Shown: positions 8,767-17,627 of the stretch, one piece after another
Layout: every line of letters starts with the position of its first letter
Numbering within the stretch: position 1 is the first letter of the stretch
Assembly: GCF_022664455.2 (NCBI RefSeq)
Contig: NZ_JAKRKC020000003.1
Coordinates: 682,001 to 746,000, forward strand
Direction of reading: 5' to 3'
DNA length: 64,000 bases
Source of the DNA: Actinomadura luzonensis
Lineage (GTDB): Bacteria; Actinomycetota; Actinomycetes; Streptosporangiales; Streptosporangiaceae
Notes under the pieces: generated by a model
Seen by the model: the letters and a program-made list of their open reading frames with translations, nothing else
The model's database searches: none
What the model was told of the DNA's origin: nothing
Program-made: the position numbers and the translations under genes

Positions 8767-9157
8767 TGGTGGCAACCTCTCGCCATGGCCTGCTTTAGGG
8801 GGGTCTCAGCGGCTTCGTCTCTCGGACGATTGATCGCAGGCAAGTTCGAGGCCCAATTTGAGCACAAACCTCATACTTCAGCCAACGTATCGCCGGTTTT
8901 CAAACGCTCCAAATCACACATTGTTCACATGGCAAGCTCTTGGCCACGGAGCGCAACCATCATCCCAATCCGGACATTCGGTGCAGAACCGGTCTTTATC
9001 CACATATTTACATCTATGGCCCCTTACAGTCATCTTTGACAGATAGACGGCATATACGCGGCATTGCGCTGACGTTCCACCATCCCCTTCCGCTACGCTT
9101 CACGCCCGGTATCCTGTGCCGATCTCCAGAAGCTTCCCCCTGGTAGGAGAACCCCCC
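8767..9157. other. Divergent control region, cvn1 / NitT operon 1
   Basis: This 391-bp non-coding stretch, visibly richer in A+T than its surroundings, separates the minus-strand cvn1 operon from the plus-strand transporter operon. It contains the shared cvnA box at 8851-8866 (listed separately). A TTGACA hexamer lies at 9036-9041 without a convincing -10 at normal spacing. A weak CTGACG (9069-9074) / TACGCT (9094-9099) pair with a 19-bp spacer precedes the lipoprotein gene. No ORF here looks coding. Confidence 0.6.
8851..8866 (-). promoter_or_regulatory. Conserved cvnA upstream box (copy 1)
   Basis: Read on the minus strand it is TGTGCTCAAATTGGGC, starting about 85 bp before the cvnA1 GTG. 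The core TGTGCTCAAAT is identical upstream of cvnA2, and a related TGTGTTCCAATT lies upstream of cvnA3 and cvnA4. It could be a promoter element or a regulator site. The sequence alone does not say which. Confidence 0.5.
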
Positions 9158-10147
9158 ATGACACGCAAACTGCGCTGTTACGCCGTCGCACTCGGCGTCA
9201 CAGTCGCTCTGACGCTTGCCGGCTGCGGCGGATCCGACGACGGCGGCACCACGTCAGCCAACAGCAAGGGCTTGGAGAAAACCACCATTAAGGTCGGCGC
9301 TCTTCCGATCCCTGACCCTGTATCGCTCTACATCGCGCAGGCCAAGGGCTTCTTCAAAGAAGAGGGCCTGACGGTGGAGCCGCAGACCATCACCGGTGGC
9401 GCCGTGGCCGTCCCGATGATCGAGAGCGGCCAGCTCGACATCTCGCAGACCAACTACGTCTCGACCTTCGCCGCGGTCGAGAAGGGCAAGAAGATCAAGC
9501 TGGTCGCCGACATGTACCAGGCCGGCGCCAACTGCTTCGTCATCATGGTCCCCGCCGACTCGCCCATCAAGACGGTGGCGGACCTCAAGGGCAAGACGGT
9601 CCTCGTCAACAACCTGAACAACGTCGCCACCCTCGCGGTGGAGACGCAGCTCAAGGTCGCGGGCCTCACCAAGGACGACGTGAAGTTCGCCGAGAAGCCG
9701 TTCCCCGAGATGGGCAACGCGATCAAGGCGGGCCAGGCCGACGCCGGCTGGATCACCGAGCCCTTCATCACCGCGAACCAGAGCGCCAACGGCTTCCGCA
9801 AGCTGGCCGACACCATGACCGGCCAGACCGAGGACCTGCCGATCGCCGGTTGGATGGCCACCGAGGAGTGGGTGCAGAAGTACCCGAAGACCCTGGCCGC
9901 CTTCCAGCGGGCGATCGCCAAGGCGCAGCAGCTCGCCTCCAGCGACCGCAAGGAGATCGAGGCCATGCTGCCGAAGTACACCAAGATCGACGCCAAGACG
10001 GCCTCGGTGATCACGCTCGGCACGTACCCGAGTGAGCTGAACGCCAACCGCCTCCAGAAGGTGGCCGACCTCATGCTCGAGTACAAGTACCTGAAGAGCC
10101 CGATCGACGTGAAGTCCGTGATCGCGGCTCCCGCGTCGAGCGGATGA
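9158..10147 (+). CDS. NitT/TauT-type ABC transporter substrate-binding lipoprotein 1
   Basis: A 329-aa exported lipoprotein of the SsuA/THI5/NMT1-like family, which delivers sulfonates, nitrate, pyrimidines or similar small anions or amines to an ABC importer. A signal peptide with lipobox LAGC places the acylated Cys near residue 24. The mature part has the family features IYIAQAKGFF-like (here LYIAQAKGFFKEEGL), a GQLDISQTNYVS ligand-site segment and AGWITEPF. The ATG at 9158 has TAGGAGA 9 nt upstream. Its TGA overlaps the next gene (ATGA). The substrate cannot be read from the sequence. It is paralogous to the lipoprotein at 17769-18767, sharing GLEK(T)xIKV near the N-terminus and IDVKS near the C-terminus. 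Confidence 0.9.
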   Translation: MTRKLRCYAVALGVTVALTLAGCGGSDDGGTTSANSKGLEKTTIKVGALPIPDPVSLYIAQAKGFFKEEGLTVEPQTITGGAVAVPMIESGQLDISQTNYVSTFAAVEKGKKIKLVADMYQAGANCFVIMVPADSPIKTVADLKGKTVLVNNLNNVATLAVETQLKVAGLTKDDVKFAEKPFPEMGNAIKAGQADAGWITEPFITANQSANGFRKLADTMTGQTEDLPIAGWMATEEWVQKYPKTLAAFQRAIAKAQQLASSDRKEIEAMLPKYTKIDAKTASVITLGTYPSELNANRLQKVADLMLEYKYLKSPIDVKSVIAAPASSG

Positions 10148-10917
10148 CCGGTGCCCGGCTGCTCCGCGGCGCCGTCGGCGCCGCGGGGTTCATCGTCGCC
10201 GGGGAGCTGGTCCTCCGCTTCGTCGTGCCCGACGACCTGAGCTTCCCTCCCCCGTCGACCATCCTGCTCGAAACCGTGCGCCTGCTGGTGGACGCCGACT
10301 TCCTCGCCGGGATCGGCACGACCCTCACCAACTGGGCGCTCGGCATGCTGATCGCGATCTGCGTGGCGGTGCCGCTCGGCGTGCTGCTGGGCTCGCTGCC
10401 GCCGGTGGAGCGGGCCATCCGGCCCGTGCTGGAGTTCCTGCGCCCGATCCCCTCGGTGGCCATCATCCCGCTGGCCATCCTGCTCATCCCGGTGGACGGG
10501 ATGATGAAGGTCTCCGTCATCGTGTACGCCTCGATGTGGCCGATCCTCATCAACACCCTCTACGGCATGCACGACGTCGACCCCCTGGCCAAGGAGTCGC
10601 TGCGCAGCTTCGGCTTCGGCCCGCTCGCGGTGCTGGCCCGGGTGAGCCTGCCGAGCGCGGCCCCGTTCGTGGCCACCGGCGTGCGGATCGCGGCCGGCAT
10701 CGCGCTGGTCCTCGCGGTCAGCGCCGAGCTGGTCGCGGGCGGCGCCGCCGGGCTCGGCGTGTACGTCGTCCAGGCCAGCAGCGGCAACCGGGTGGACCTC
10801 ATGATGGCGGCGACCGTCTGGGCCGGGCTGTTCGGCGTGGCCGCCAACCTGGTCCTGCTGGCCGGCGAGCGCCGCCTGTTCCACTGGCACCGCATGCGGA
10901 CGGGAGCGCACTCGTGA
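10144..10917 (+). CDS. NitT/TauT-type ABC permease 1A
   Basis: A 257-aa inner-membrane permease with about six membrane segments. It has a BPD_transp_1 (EAA-loop) signature in KESLRSFGFGPLAVLARVSLP, which docks the ATPase. The sequence PIPSVAIIPLAILL precedes the core, as in SsuC/TauC. It overlaps the lipoprotein gene (ATGA) and the next permease (GTGA), so all three genes are translationally coupled. It is closest in the window to the permease at 18770-19585. Confidence 0.9.
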   Translation: MTGARLLRGAVGAAGFIVAGELVLRFVVPDDLSFPPPSTILLETVRLLVDADFLAGIGTTLTNWALGMLIAICVAVPLGVLLGSLPPVERAIRPVLEFLRPIPSVAIIPLAILLIPVDGMMKVSVIVYASMWPILINTLYGMHDVDPLAKESLRSFGFGPLAVLARVSLPSAAPFVATGVRIAAGIALVLAVSAELVAGGAAGLGVYVVQASSGNRVDLMMAATVWAGLFGVAANLVLLAGERRLFHWHRMRTGAHS

Positions 10918-11696
10918 AGGCACTCGCCCGGTTCTGGGTGATCCCGGTCGTGCTCGTCGTGTGGGAGCTGATCGGCCGCGCGCTGGAGGACACCGACTTC
11001 CCGCCGCCGACGACGATCGTCACCCGCATGTACGAGCTGTGGTTCTCCGGCCCGGTCTCCCGGCTCTTCCTGACCGACGACGCGGTGGACAACCTGCTGC
11101 CGAGCCTCGGCCGCATGTTCACCGGCTGGGTCCTGGCCGCCGTGGCGGGCATCCTGCTGGGCGTGCTGCTCGGCCGCTCGCGCACGGCGACCGACTACGT
11201 GGACCCGCTGATCGAGTTCGGCCGGGCCATCCCGCCGCCGCTGCTGCTGCCGGTCTTCATCGTGCTGTTCCAGGCGGGGCTGCCGATGATGCTGGCGGCG
11301 ATCGTGTTCGGCGTGATCTGGCCGGTGCTGCTCAACTCGATCGACGGCGTGCGGACGGTGGACCGCACCTACACCGAGACGGCCGTCGTCTTCAACCTGT
11401 CGAAGGAGCAGTACCTGAGGCTGGTGCTGCTGCCCGCGGCCTCGCCGAAGATCTTCGCCGGGCTGCGGCTGAGCCTGTCGCTGGCGCTGATCCTCATGGT
11501 CATCTCGGAGCTGTTCGGCAGCACCAACGGCATCGGCTACCAGTTGCTCCAGGCGCAGCGCAGCTTCGACGGCGCCGGGGTGTGGGCCACGATCGCCCTG
11601 CTCGGCGTGCTCGGTTACCTGGTGAACTCCCTGTTCGTGCTGGCCGAGCGGCGTCTGCTCGTCTGGCACCGGCAGGCCACCCGCAACGCCACCTGA
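10914..11696 (+). CDS. NitT/TauT-type ABC permease 1B
   Basis: A 260-aa second permease, expected to heterodimerise with 1A. Its EAA loop is in NLSKEQYLRLVLLPAASPKIFAG. It has about six hydrophobic segments and ends FVLAERRLLVWHRQATRNAT. The start is the GTG at 10914 that overlaps the 1A stop, with GGGAG 7 nt upstream. The longer open frame from 10536 is only read-through of the 1A region in another frame. No ATPase gene follows. The likely partner ATPase is at 21848. Its last two codons and stop form the start of the 16-bp tandem repeat. Confidence 0.9.
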   Translation: MKALARFWVIPVVLVVWELIGRALEDTDFPPPTTIVTRMYELWFSGPVSRLFLTDDAVDNLLPSLGRMFTGWVLAAVAGILLGVLLGRSRTATDYVDPLIEFGRAIPPPLLLPVFIVLFQAGLPMMLAAIVFGVIWPVLLNSIDGVRTVDRTYTETAVVFNLSKEQYLRLVLLPAASPKIFAGLRLSLSLALILMVISELFGSTNGIGYQLLQAQRSFDGAGVWATIALLGVLGYLVNSLFVLAERRLLVWHRQATRNAT

Positions 11697-11768
11697 CCTG
11701 GAAGCCACCTGACCTGGAAGCCACCTGACCTGGAAGCCACCTGACCTGGAAGCCACCTGACCTGGAAG
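11689..11768 (+). repeat. Five exact tandem copies of a 16-bp unit
   Basis: The unit ccacctgacctggaag is repeated five times without change, from the last codons of the permease gene up to 5 bases before the methyltransferase ATG. Each unit carries a TGA and a TGGAAG that resembles a ribosome-binding site. The last copy joins the real site GGAAGGA used by the downstream gene. 16 is not a multiple of three, so the array cannot encode a fixed peptide. Confidence 0.97.
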
Positions 11769-11773
11769 GACGT

Positions 11774-12778
11774 ATGCCGCACTCCGACGAGCTCCTCTGG
11801 GGAGCCGTAGGCGACATCTCCCGGCTGGCGGCCCTGCTCACCATGGCGGAGCTGGGCGTGGCCGACCACCTGGCGGACGGCCCGCTCGGCACGGCGGAGC
11901 TGGCCCGGCGCTGCGGGGCCGACGCGGCCGCGCTGCGCCGGGTGCTGCGCGAGCTGGCCGCGATGGATCTGGTCCGCGCGGCCGGCGGGGACTCCTGGGA
12001 CCTCGCCCCGAGGGGCACCGCGCTGCGCTCGGACGTGCCCGACTCGGTCCGCTCGTCGATCAGGATGCTCGGCGAGGAGAGCTTCTGGACCGCCATGGGC
12101 CTGCTGCCCGCCACCGTGCGCGAGGGCAGCTCGGCCTTCGTCAAGCGCTACGGCCACCTGTACGACCACCTGGCCGCCGACCCGGCGGTCAGCGCCATGT
12201 TCGACGACTACATGAGGCGCCGCGCCCTGCCCTTCACCGAGGGCCTGGTCAAGGCGTACGCCTTCCCGCCCACCGCGACGATGGTGGACGTGGCCGGCGG
12301 CAAGGGCCACATCCTGGCCTCGGTCCTGCACGCCAACCCGCGGATGCGCGGCATCCTGCTGGACCTGCCCCACGTGACCCCGCAGGCGGAGCGGACCTTC
12401 GCCGAGGAGGGCCTGAGCGGGCGGGCGGAGGTCGTCGCCGGCGACATCTTCGCCGAGGTCCCGGCCGGGGGCGACGTCTACCTGCTGGCCAGCGTCCTGC
12501 ACAACTGGGACGACGCCGACGCCGTCACCGTCCTCGGCAACGTCCGCCGCGCCATGCACCCGGCCGGCCGGGTGCTGGTGCTGGAGGCGGTGCTGCCCGA
12601 CGACGCGGCGCCGCACCTGGGCAAGGACATCGACCTGCGGATGCTGGCGATCTTCAACGGGGGCGCCGAGCGCACCCGGGAGGAGTACGCCGCCCTGCTC
12701 CGCCGGGCGGACCTGGCCCTCGCCGACGTCGTCGAGCTGGGCTCCGGCGCGAGCCTCATCGAGGCCGTGCCCCGGTAG
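11774..12778 (+). CDS. SAM-dependent O-methyltransferase, class with N-terminal dimerisation domain
   Basis: A 334-aa protein of the Methyltransf_2 / hydroxyneurosporene-type O-methyltransferase group. Residues about 10-90 form a winged-helix dimerisation domain (ISRLAALLTMAELGVADHL). The SAM-binding Rossmann part has VDVAGGKGHILASVL near residue 173, followed by the typical VYLLASVLHNWDDADA and an LRRADL-type C-terminus. Such enzymes methylate hydroxyl groups on small aromatic or natural-product substrates. The substrate here is unknown. The ATG at 11774 has GGAAGGA immediately upstream at the end of the tandem repeat. It probably belongs to the upstream transporter transcript. Confidence 0.85.
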   Translation: MPHSDELLWGAVGDISRLAALLTMAELGVADHLADGPLGTAELARRCGADAAALRRVLRELAAMDLVRAAGGDSWDLAPRGTALRSDVPDSVRSSIRMLGEESFWTAMGLLPATVREGSSAFVKRYGHLYDHLAADPAVSAMFDDYMRRRALPFTEGLVKAYAFPPTATMVDVAGGKGHILASVLHANPRMRGILLDLPHVTPQAERTFAEEGLSGRAEVVAGDIFAEVPAGGDVYLLASVLHNWDDADAVTVLGNVRRAMHPAGRVLVLEAVLPDDAAPHLGKDIDLRMLAIFNGGAERTREEYAALLRRADLALADVVELGSGASLIEAVPR

Positions 12779-12795
12779 GCCCTCCCGGTGACCTC

Positions 12796-12844
12796 TGCCC
12801 CCGCCCTCCGTCCCGGCGGCAGGACGCAGCGGAGAGCGGGGGCA
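12796..12844. terminator. Strong stem-loop between convergent genes
   Basis: Arms 12796-12810 and 12830-12844 pair over 15 positions with one mismatch (TGCCCCCGC...CTCCG against CGGAG...GCGGGGGCA) and a 19-base loop. It lies between the plus-strand methyltransferase stop and the minus-strand cvnD2 stop, so it could end transcription from both sides. There is no clear U tract. Confidence 0.65.
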
Positions 12845-12871
12845 GCGGGCCAGGGAGGCCGACGCGGCCGG

Positions 12872-13459
12872 TCAGCCGCCCCAGCCCGGCACGGCCATCC
12901 GCACCGAGAGGGCGTGCTCGACCAGCTCGATCAGCGTGTTCTTGACGGAGTCCTTCTTGCGCGCGTCCAGCCGCACCATCGGAATGTGCGGGGCCAGGGT
13001 GAGCGCGTCGCGCACCTCGCCGTCGCTGTGCGGGTACTGCCCGTCCCAGCCGTTGATGCCGACGATGAACGGCAGCTGCGCCTCCTCGAAGTAGTCGATG
13101 GCCGGGAAGCTGTCGGCCAGCCGGCGGGTGTCCACCAGCACCACCGCACCGATCGCGCCGCGCACGAGGTCGTCCCACATGAACCAGAACCGGTGCTGCC
13201 CGGGCGTGCCGAACAGATAGAGGATCAGGTCACGGTCCAGCGAGACGCGGCCGAAGTCCATGGCCACGGTCGTCGTCGACTTCAGCGGCGTCATGCCCAG
13301 GTCGTCGATCCCCGCGGAGGCGTCGGTCATCACCGCCTCCGTGGTCAACGGCATGATCTCCGACACCGCGCCGACGAACGTCGTCTTGCCCACCCCGAAA
13401 CCGCCGGCCACGACGATCTTCGTCGAGGTGAGTCCGGGGCTAGAGCCTGCGAAGTCCAC
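12872..13459 (-). CDS. cvnD: CvnD2, conservon Ras-like GTPase
   Basis: A 195-aa paralogue of CvnD1 with the same P-loop GGFGVGKTT, switch motif FGTPGQHRF and GINGWD. Differences from CvnD1 are confined to the last roughly 30 residues (for example KKDSVKNTLIELVEHALS against SKDSVKGALINLVEHALT). This suggests recent duplication or gene conversion, with divergence of the C-terminal helix that could set partner choice. GTG start at 13459. It overlaps cvnC2 by 20 bases. Confidence 0.93.
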   Translation of the reverse strand: MDFAGSSPGLTSTKIVVAGGFGVGKTTFVGAVSEIMPLTTEAVMTDASAGIDDLGMTPLKSTTTVAMDFGRVSLDRDLILYLFGTPGQHRFWFMWDDLVRGAIGAVVLVDTRRLADSFPAIDYFEEAQLPFIVGINGWDGQYPHSDGEVRDALTLAPHIPMVRLDARKKDSVKNTLIELVEHALSVRMAVPGWGG

Positions 13460-13868
13460 TGAGCACCCTTTCGAGCAAATTCACATCGGGCCGGCCGGCG
13501 TCCTCCAGCTGTGGCTGGTGCACGCGGACCAGGCCCTCGGCCGCCATGTCAGCGATCAGCACGCGGACCACGCCGAGGGGGATCCGGAGAAGGGCGGAGA
13601 CCTCCGCGACGGACCGGACCTGCCGGCAGAGTTGGCTGATCGCCTGGTACTCCGGCGTGATATGCGAGAACTCCCGGTGCTCGGCCGTCGCCGAGGACAC
13701 CAGGGCCTCCATCGCCAGCTTGACCCGCGGCGCCGTCCGTCCACCGGTCACGGCGTAGGGGCGGACGGGCGATGCGGGGTCCGGGTTCAGCTGCGGCTGG
13801 GGTTGGGACTGGGGCTGAGGCTGCGACTCGGGCGCCCAACCGCCGCTGTTCCATCTGGGGTCCGTCAT
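13440..13868 (-). CDS. cvnC: CvnC2, DUF742 protein
   Basis: A 142-aa DUF742 protein nearly identical to CvnC1 over the core (RPYAVTGGRT to LLERVLSGLRRL). The N-terminal linker differs and is Gln/Pro-rich (SQPQPQSQPQPQ), where CvnC1 is Gly/Trp/Pro-rich. The ATG at 13868 is chosen as in CvnC1, 4 bases after the cvnB2 stop, with the same AGGTGATGG leader. Its function in the complex is unknown. The helix-turn-helix-like middle could bind protein or DNA. Confidence 0.9.
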   Translation of the reverse strand: MTDPRWNSGGWAPESQPQPQSQPQPQLNPDPASPVRPYAVTGGRTAPRVKLAMEALVSSATAEHREFSHITPEYQAISQLCRQVRSVAEVSALLRIPLGVVRVLIADMAAEGLVRVHQPQLEDAGRPDVNLLERVLSGLRRL

Positions 13869-13872
13869 TCCA

Positions 13873-14295
13873 TCACCTGGTCTGGCTGGCACGCAGCTCC
13901 GCGCGCACAGCGGGGGTCAGCACCTGCCCGGCGCGCTCGACCATCAGCGTCATCTGGTAGGCCACCAGGCCCATGTCGCAGTCAGGGGCGGCCAGGACCG
14001 CCAGGCACGAGCCGTCGCTGATCGACATGATCAGCATGAGCCCGCGTTGCATCTCCACGATCGTCTGGTTGACCGCCCCTCCCTCGAACACCCTGGCCGC
14101 GCCCTGGGTCAGGCTGACCAGCCCGGACGCGATGGCGGCCAGCTGGTCGGCGCGGTCGGCCGGGAAGCCCGAAGAGGCGGCCAGCGGCAGTCCGTCCGAT
14201 GAGACGACCACCGCGTGCGCGACACCCGGGACCGTGCTGACGAAGTCGGTGATCAACCAATCCACCCCGCGTGCCGCGTGGCTCAGCTCGTTCAT
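13873..14295 (-). CDS. cvnB: CvnB2, roadblock/LC7 protein
   Basis: A 140-aa LC7/roadblock protein differing from CvnB1 at only a handful of positions (MNELSH for MNDLSH, SSGFPADRA for SAGFPPDRA, EMQRGL for EMHRGL). The CDMGLVAYQMT block is retained. It is presumably the CvnD2 regulator. The high identity raises the possibility of cross-talk with cvn1. ATGA overlap with cvnA2. Confidence 0.93.
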   Translation of the reverse strand: MNELSHAARGVDWLITDFVSTVPGVAHAVVVSSDGLPLAASSGFPADRADQLAAIASGLVSLTQGAARVFEGGAVNQTIVEMQRGLMLIMSISDGSCLAVLAAPDCDMGLVAYQMTLMVERAGQVLTPAVRAELRASQTR

Positions 14296-17252
14296 GCGCC
14301 CTCCTCCCTTTCGTCGTTCCGCGGGCCAGCGGAGAACGCCCTGCCCTCGCTGATGTCGTCGCGCGCCGCGCGGAAGCCCTGCTGGAAGCTGGACAGGCGG
14401 TTGCGGACCCGGTCCGGCGAGACCGACGGCATCGGCGTCACGCCCTTGGGCGCGGCCGCCGTGCCTGCCGAGCCCGGCACCAGGTTGGCCTTCGGCACCC
14501 GTTTGGGCAGCCCGGCGGCCGTCGATCCGTCACGTACCGGCTCCACCACGGCCTCCGCGGCGCTCCATCCCTCGTCCGCCTTGCTGGGGTTCCAGCTCTT
14601 GTCGCGCCCGAACCAGGCGGACTCTACGGCGGCGAAGATCGGCAGGTAGTCGTCACCGGCGGAGGCGGGCGGGACCGCCGGTATGGGGCCGGTGTCCCCG
14701 GCGTCGTCGGTGTACTCGAACCCCGGGCGCTGCGGCGGCATCGTGTCGCCGCTCCAGCCGCCGGGCGGCGGCTCGGGCGCCACCGGCCGTTTGGGCAGGC
14801 TGCCGCCGTTCCAGGCGGAGGTGCGGGGCGGCGACCAGACGTCGGAGCCGTCGAAGCCGCGCGGCTCCGGGGTCCAGGAGGCGGCGTCGGGCTGCCAGCC
14901 GGGCGGCTGCGGCCAGCCGTTCGCCTCCGGGTTCGAGGGGAAGGACGGGTGGCCGGGGCCGAGCTGGGCGGGCGGCTGCGGCCAGTCGAGGGCGGGCGGC
15001 GCGGGGTGCGGGCCCGCGTAGGGCTCGTCCCCTCCCCCGCCGGCGCCGGAGAAGGCGGCCATCGGGGTGTCGCCGGCGAAGGCGGGCGGTTGCGTGAACG
15101 GCTGCCCGTACGGCGGCTGCCCCAGAGGCGGGCCCGAATGCTGGCCCATGGCCGGCGCGGACGGCTGGTCGAACACGGGCGGCGGGCTGTACGACGGGTT
15201 GACGGACGGGTTGTACGAGGGGGGCTGGTTGCCGGAGAACGACGGCATGCCCGCGACGTGCGCGGGAGCCTGCCCGCCCAGCATGTTCTCCGGGATGAGC
15301 ACCATGGCGGTCAGCCCGCCGGAGGCGTGCGGGCGGAGCTGCACCCGGATGCCGTGGCGGTGCGCCAGGCGGGCGACCACGAACAGGCCCATGCGGCGGG
15401 AGACCGACACGTCCACGGACGGCGCCTCGGTCAGCCGGTCGTTGGCCTGGGCCAGCTCGTCCTGGGTCATGCCGATGCCGTTGTCGGTGATCGACAGCAT
15501 GACGCCGCCGCCGTCGATGCGGCTGCCGGAGACGGTCACGCGGGTCTCGCGCGGAGAGAACGACAGCGCGTTCTCCACCAGCTCGGCCAGCAGGTGGATG
15601 ACGTCGTTGACGGCCTGCCCGGCGACCGAGACGCCATCGGGCACCTGGAGCACCACCCGCTCGTAGTTCTCGACCTCCGACAGCGAGGCGCGGGCCACGT
15701 CCACCAGCTTGACCGGCTGGCTCCAGCGGCGCGGCGGCTCCTGGCCGGCGAGCACCAGCAGGTTCTCGCTGTTGCGCCGCATACGGGTGGCCAGGTGGTC
15801 CAGCTTGAACAGGTTGCCGAGGCGCTGCTCGTCCTGCTCGCCCTGCTCCAGCCCGTCGATCAGGGTGATCTGCCGCTCGACCAGCGTCTGGCTGCGCCGC
15901 GACAGGTTCACGAACATCGCGTTGACGTTGCTGCGGAGGCGGGCCTCCTCGCCGGCCAGCCGGACCGCCTCGCGGTGCACCTCGTCGAAGGCGCGGGCGA
16001 CCTCGCCGATCTCGTCGTGGGTGTCGACGCTGATCGGGGCGACCGGGCCGGGGCTGCCGTCGGTGCTCTCGCGCAGCGCCTTGACGGTCTCGGGCAGGCG
16101 CTGCCCGGCGATGTCGAGGGCCTCGCGGCGCAGCCGGCGCAGCGGCCGGATGAGCGAGCGGGCGATGAGCGAGATGATCGAGATCACGACGAGCAGCAGG
16201 AGCAGGATGAGGCCGCCGGAGATCATCGCCGAGCGGTTGGCGCCCTCCTCCAGGCCGCGGGCCCGCAGGATCACCGAGGAGGCGAGGTCCTTCTCCACGC
16301 TGCGCAGGGCGTCGATCTTGCCGGTGCTGACCTCGAACCACGTGGTGACGTCCTTGCTGACGGGGACGCCGATGCCGAGCGGCTTGCTCTCCGACGCCTG
16401 CGCCATCGCGCGCAGCCGGAACAGGTCGGTCTGGTCCACGTCACGGCCGACCACCGTGTTGCGGTAGAGCTCGAGCTGGTCGAGGTTGGCCAGCGTGGCG
16501 AAGAGGGTCTCCTCGCTCTCCTCGCGGGCCTTGGCGTCGGTGAGCGCCTCCAGCTCGCCGCTGTCGAAGCTCTTCTTGTCCAGGGCGCTGGCCAGGATGC
16601 CGCGCTGCTTGGACGCCTGCTCCTTGGCCCGGGCGATGGCGGCCATGGCGCTGGCGCTGTGGTTGACCTCGTCGTCCACGGCGACCTGGCCGACCTGGTC
16701 GTGGAACTGCAGGAGCGCGGCGATGATCTGGGAGTACTTGTCGATCATCGGCAGCGGCTGGATCTTGCCCTTGACCGCGGTGGCGCGCAGCGTCGGGATC
16801 TCCTCCAGGCGGCGCAGCACCGGCCGCACGGCGTCGCCGTGGGTGTCGCCGATCACCTGTCCGCGCTGCTTGGCGCCGTCGATCAGGGCGTCCACGCCGC
16901 TGTAGGTGGTCTGCAGCTGGGCCTCGCGCTCGCGGGGGCGGCCCTGGGCGATGAACAGAGCGGTCTGGTCACGTTCGAAGGCCAGCTCGTGGGTGACGGC
17001 CCCGAGCTGCTCGCTGAACTCGGCGACCTGCCGGAGGGTCTGGTAGGTGTGGGCGTCGTTGAGTGAGGTGATCACGCTCAGGCCGCCGAGCCCGACGGCC
17101 ACGGCCGTGGGCACGACGATCAGCGCGATGAGGCGGGATCGCACGTGCCAGTTGCCCAGTCCGAACCTGCGCGAGGAGGGTTTGGACGGCTGCTGCTTCT
17201 GGTGCGCGTGCGGCTCGCGGTCGGCGGAAGCTTCAGCGCTCTGCGTTCTCAC
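14292..17252 (-). CDS. cvnA: CvnA2, membrane sensor histidine-kinase-like protein
   Basis: A 986-aa sensor with TM1 about 36-58, a helical extracytoplasmic region, TM2 about 338-366, HAMP, LDHLATRMRRNSEN near 484, N-box near 557 and G1 box ITDNGIGMT. The kinase core is very close to CvnA1, but the sensory half is clearly different, so the two probably see different signals. The Pro-rich tail has VNPSYSPPPVF and NGWPQPPGW stretches and the conserved LPIFAAVESAWF, GLPKRVPKANLVPG and RNRLSSFQQGFRAAR motifs. The GTG at 17252 is chosen because MRTQ matches CvnA3 (MRTE), and the GAGAGG leader lies upstream. The extra 42 residues of open frame beyond it are rejected. Confidence 0.92.
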   Translation of the reverse strand: MRTQSAEASADREPHAHQKQQPSKPSSRRFGLGNWHVRSRLIALIVVPTAVAVGLGGLSVITSLNDAHTYQTLRQVAEFSEQLGAVTHELAFERDQTALFIAQGRPREREAQLQTTYSGVDALIDGAKQRGQVIGDTHGDAVRPVLRRLEEIPTLRATAVKGKIQPLPMIDKYSQIIAALLQFHDQVGQVAVDDEVNHSASAMAAIARAKEQASKQRGILASALDKKSFDSGELEALTDAKAREESEETLFATLANLDQLELYRNTVVGRDVDQTDLFRLRAMAQASESKPLGIGVPVSKDVTTWFEVSTGKIDALRSVEKDLASSVILRARGLEEGANRSAMISGGLILLLLLVVISIISLIARSLIRPLRRLRREALDIAGQRLPETVKALRESTDGSPGPVAPISVDTHDEIGEVARAFDEVHREAVRLAGEEARLRSNVNAMFVNLSRRSQTLVERQITLIDGLEQGEQDEQRLGNLFKLDHLATRMRRNSENLLVLAGQEPPRRWSQPVKLVDVARASLSEVENYERVVLQVPDGVSVAGQAVNDVIHLLAELVENALSFSPRETRVTVSGSRIDGGGVMLSITDNGIGMTQDELAQANDRLTEAPSVDVSVSRRMGLFVVARLAHRHGIRVQLRPHASGGLTAMVLIPENMLGGQAPAHVAGMPSFSGNQPPSYNPSVNPSYSPPPVFDQPSAPAMGQHSGPPLGQPPYGQPFTQPPAFAGDTPMAAFSGAGGGGDEPYAGPHPAPPALDWPQPPAQLGPGHPSFPSNPEANGWPQPPGWQPDAASWTPEPRGFDGSDVWSPPRTSAWNGGSLPKRPVAPEPPPGGWSGDTMPPQRPGFEYTDDAGDTGPIPAVPPASAGDDYLPIFAAVESAWFGRDKSWNPSKADEGWSAAEAVVEPVRDGSTAAGLPKRVPKANLVPGSAGTAAAPKGVTPMPSVSPDRVRNRLSSFQQGFRAARDDISEGRAFSAGPRNDEREEGA

Positions 17253-17340
17253 TTGCCTTCGCAACCTCTCGCCCCGGGAGGGGAATTCTCGGTGACCCTG
17301 CAGGTAAATGCGCGGTGGGGCAATTTGTACGTCCAGATAA

Positions 17341-17356
17341 GCGCCATTTGAGCACA
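17341..17356 (-). promoter_or_regulatory. Conserved cvnA upstream box (copy 2)
   Basis: On the minus strand it reads TGTGCTCAAATGGCGC, beginning about 89 bp upstream of the cvnA2 GTG. It matches copy 1 over TTGTGCTCAAAT, while the surrounding DNA is largely unrelated, which argues for a conserved function. Confidence 0.5.
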
Positions 17357-17627
17357 AGGGCCAACGGCGGCCAACCACTGATCGTGCCCCATCGAGGCGT
17401 TTGTCCCCTACTGTCCGAAAATTACGCCAGAATCGGTAAACAACCGTCTATCTGCGGAAACGAGGTGTGAAAGATCGCTCCGCGAGCCACTTCCTCACCC
17501 GCAGAATGCATCGCCAGAATGGCCTCGCCAGCTACCTGAGTCCCCCCAGTACCTCCATTCCCAAACTGGACAAACGCCCACGTACTTACCGGTCGTCAAA
17601 TTTTCACGATATAGCGACAAGCAGACA

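Noticed and set aside
11689..11768. Possible CRISPR-like array
   Set aside because: The 16-bp units are directly contiguous without spacers, and no cas genes are near.
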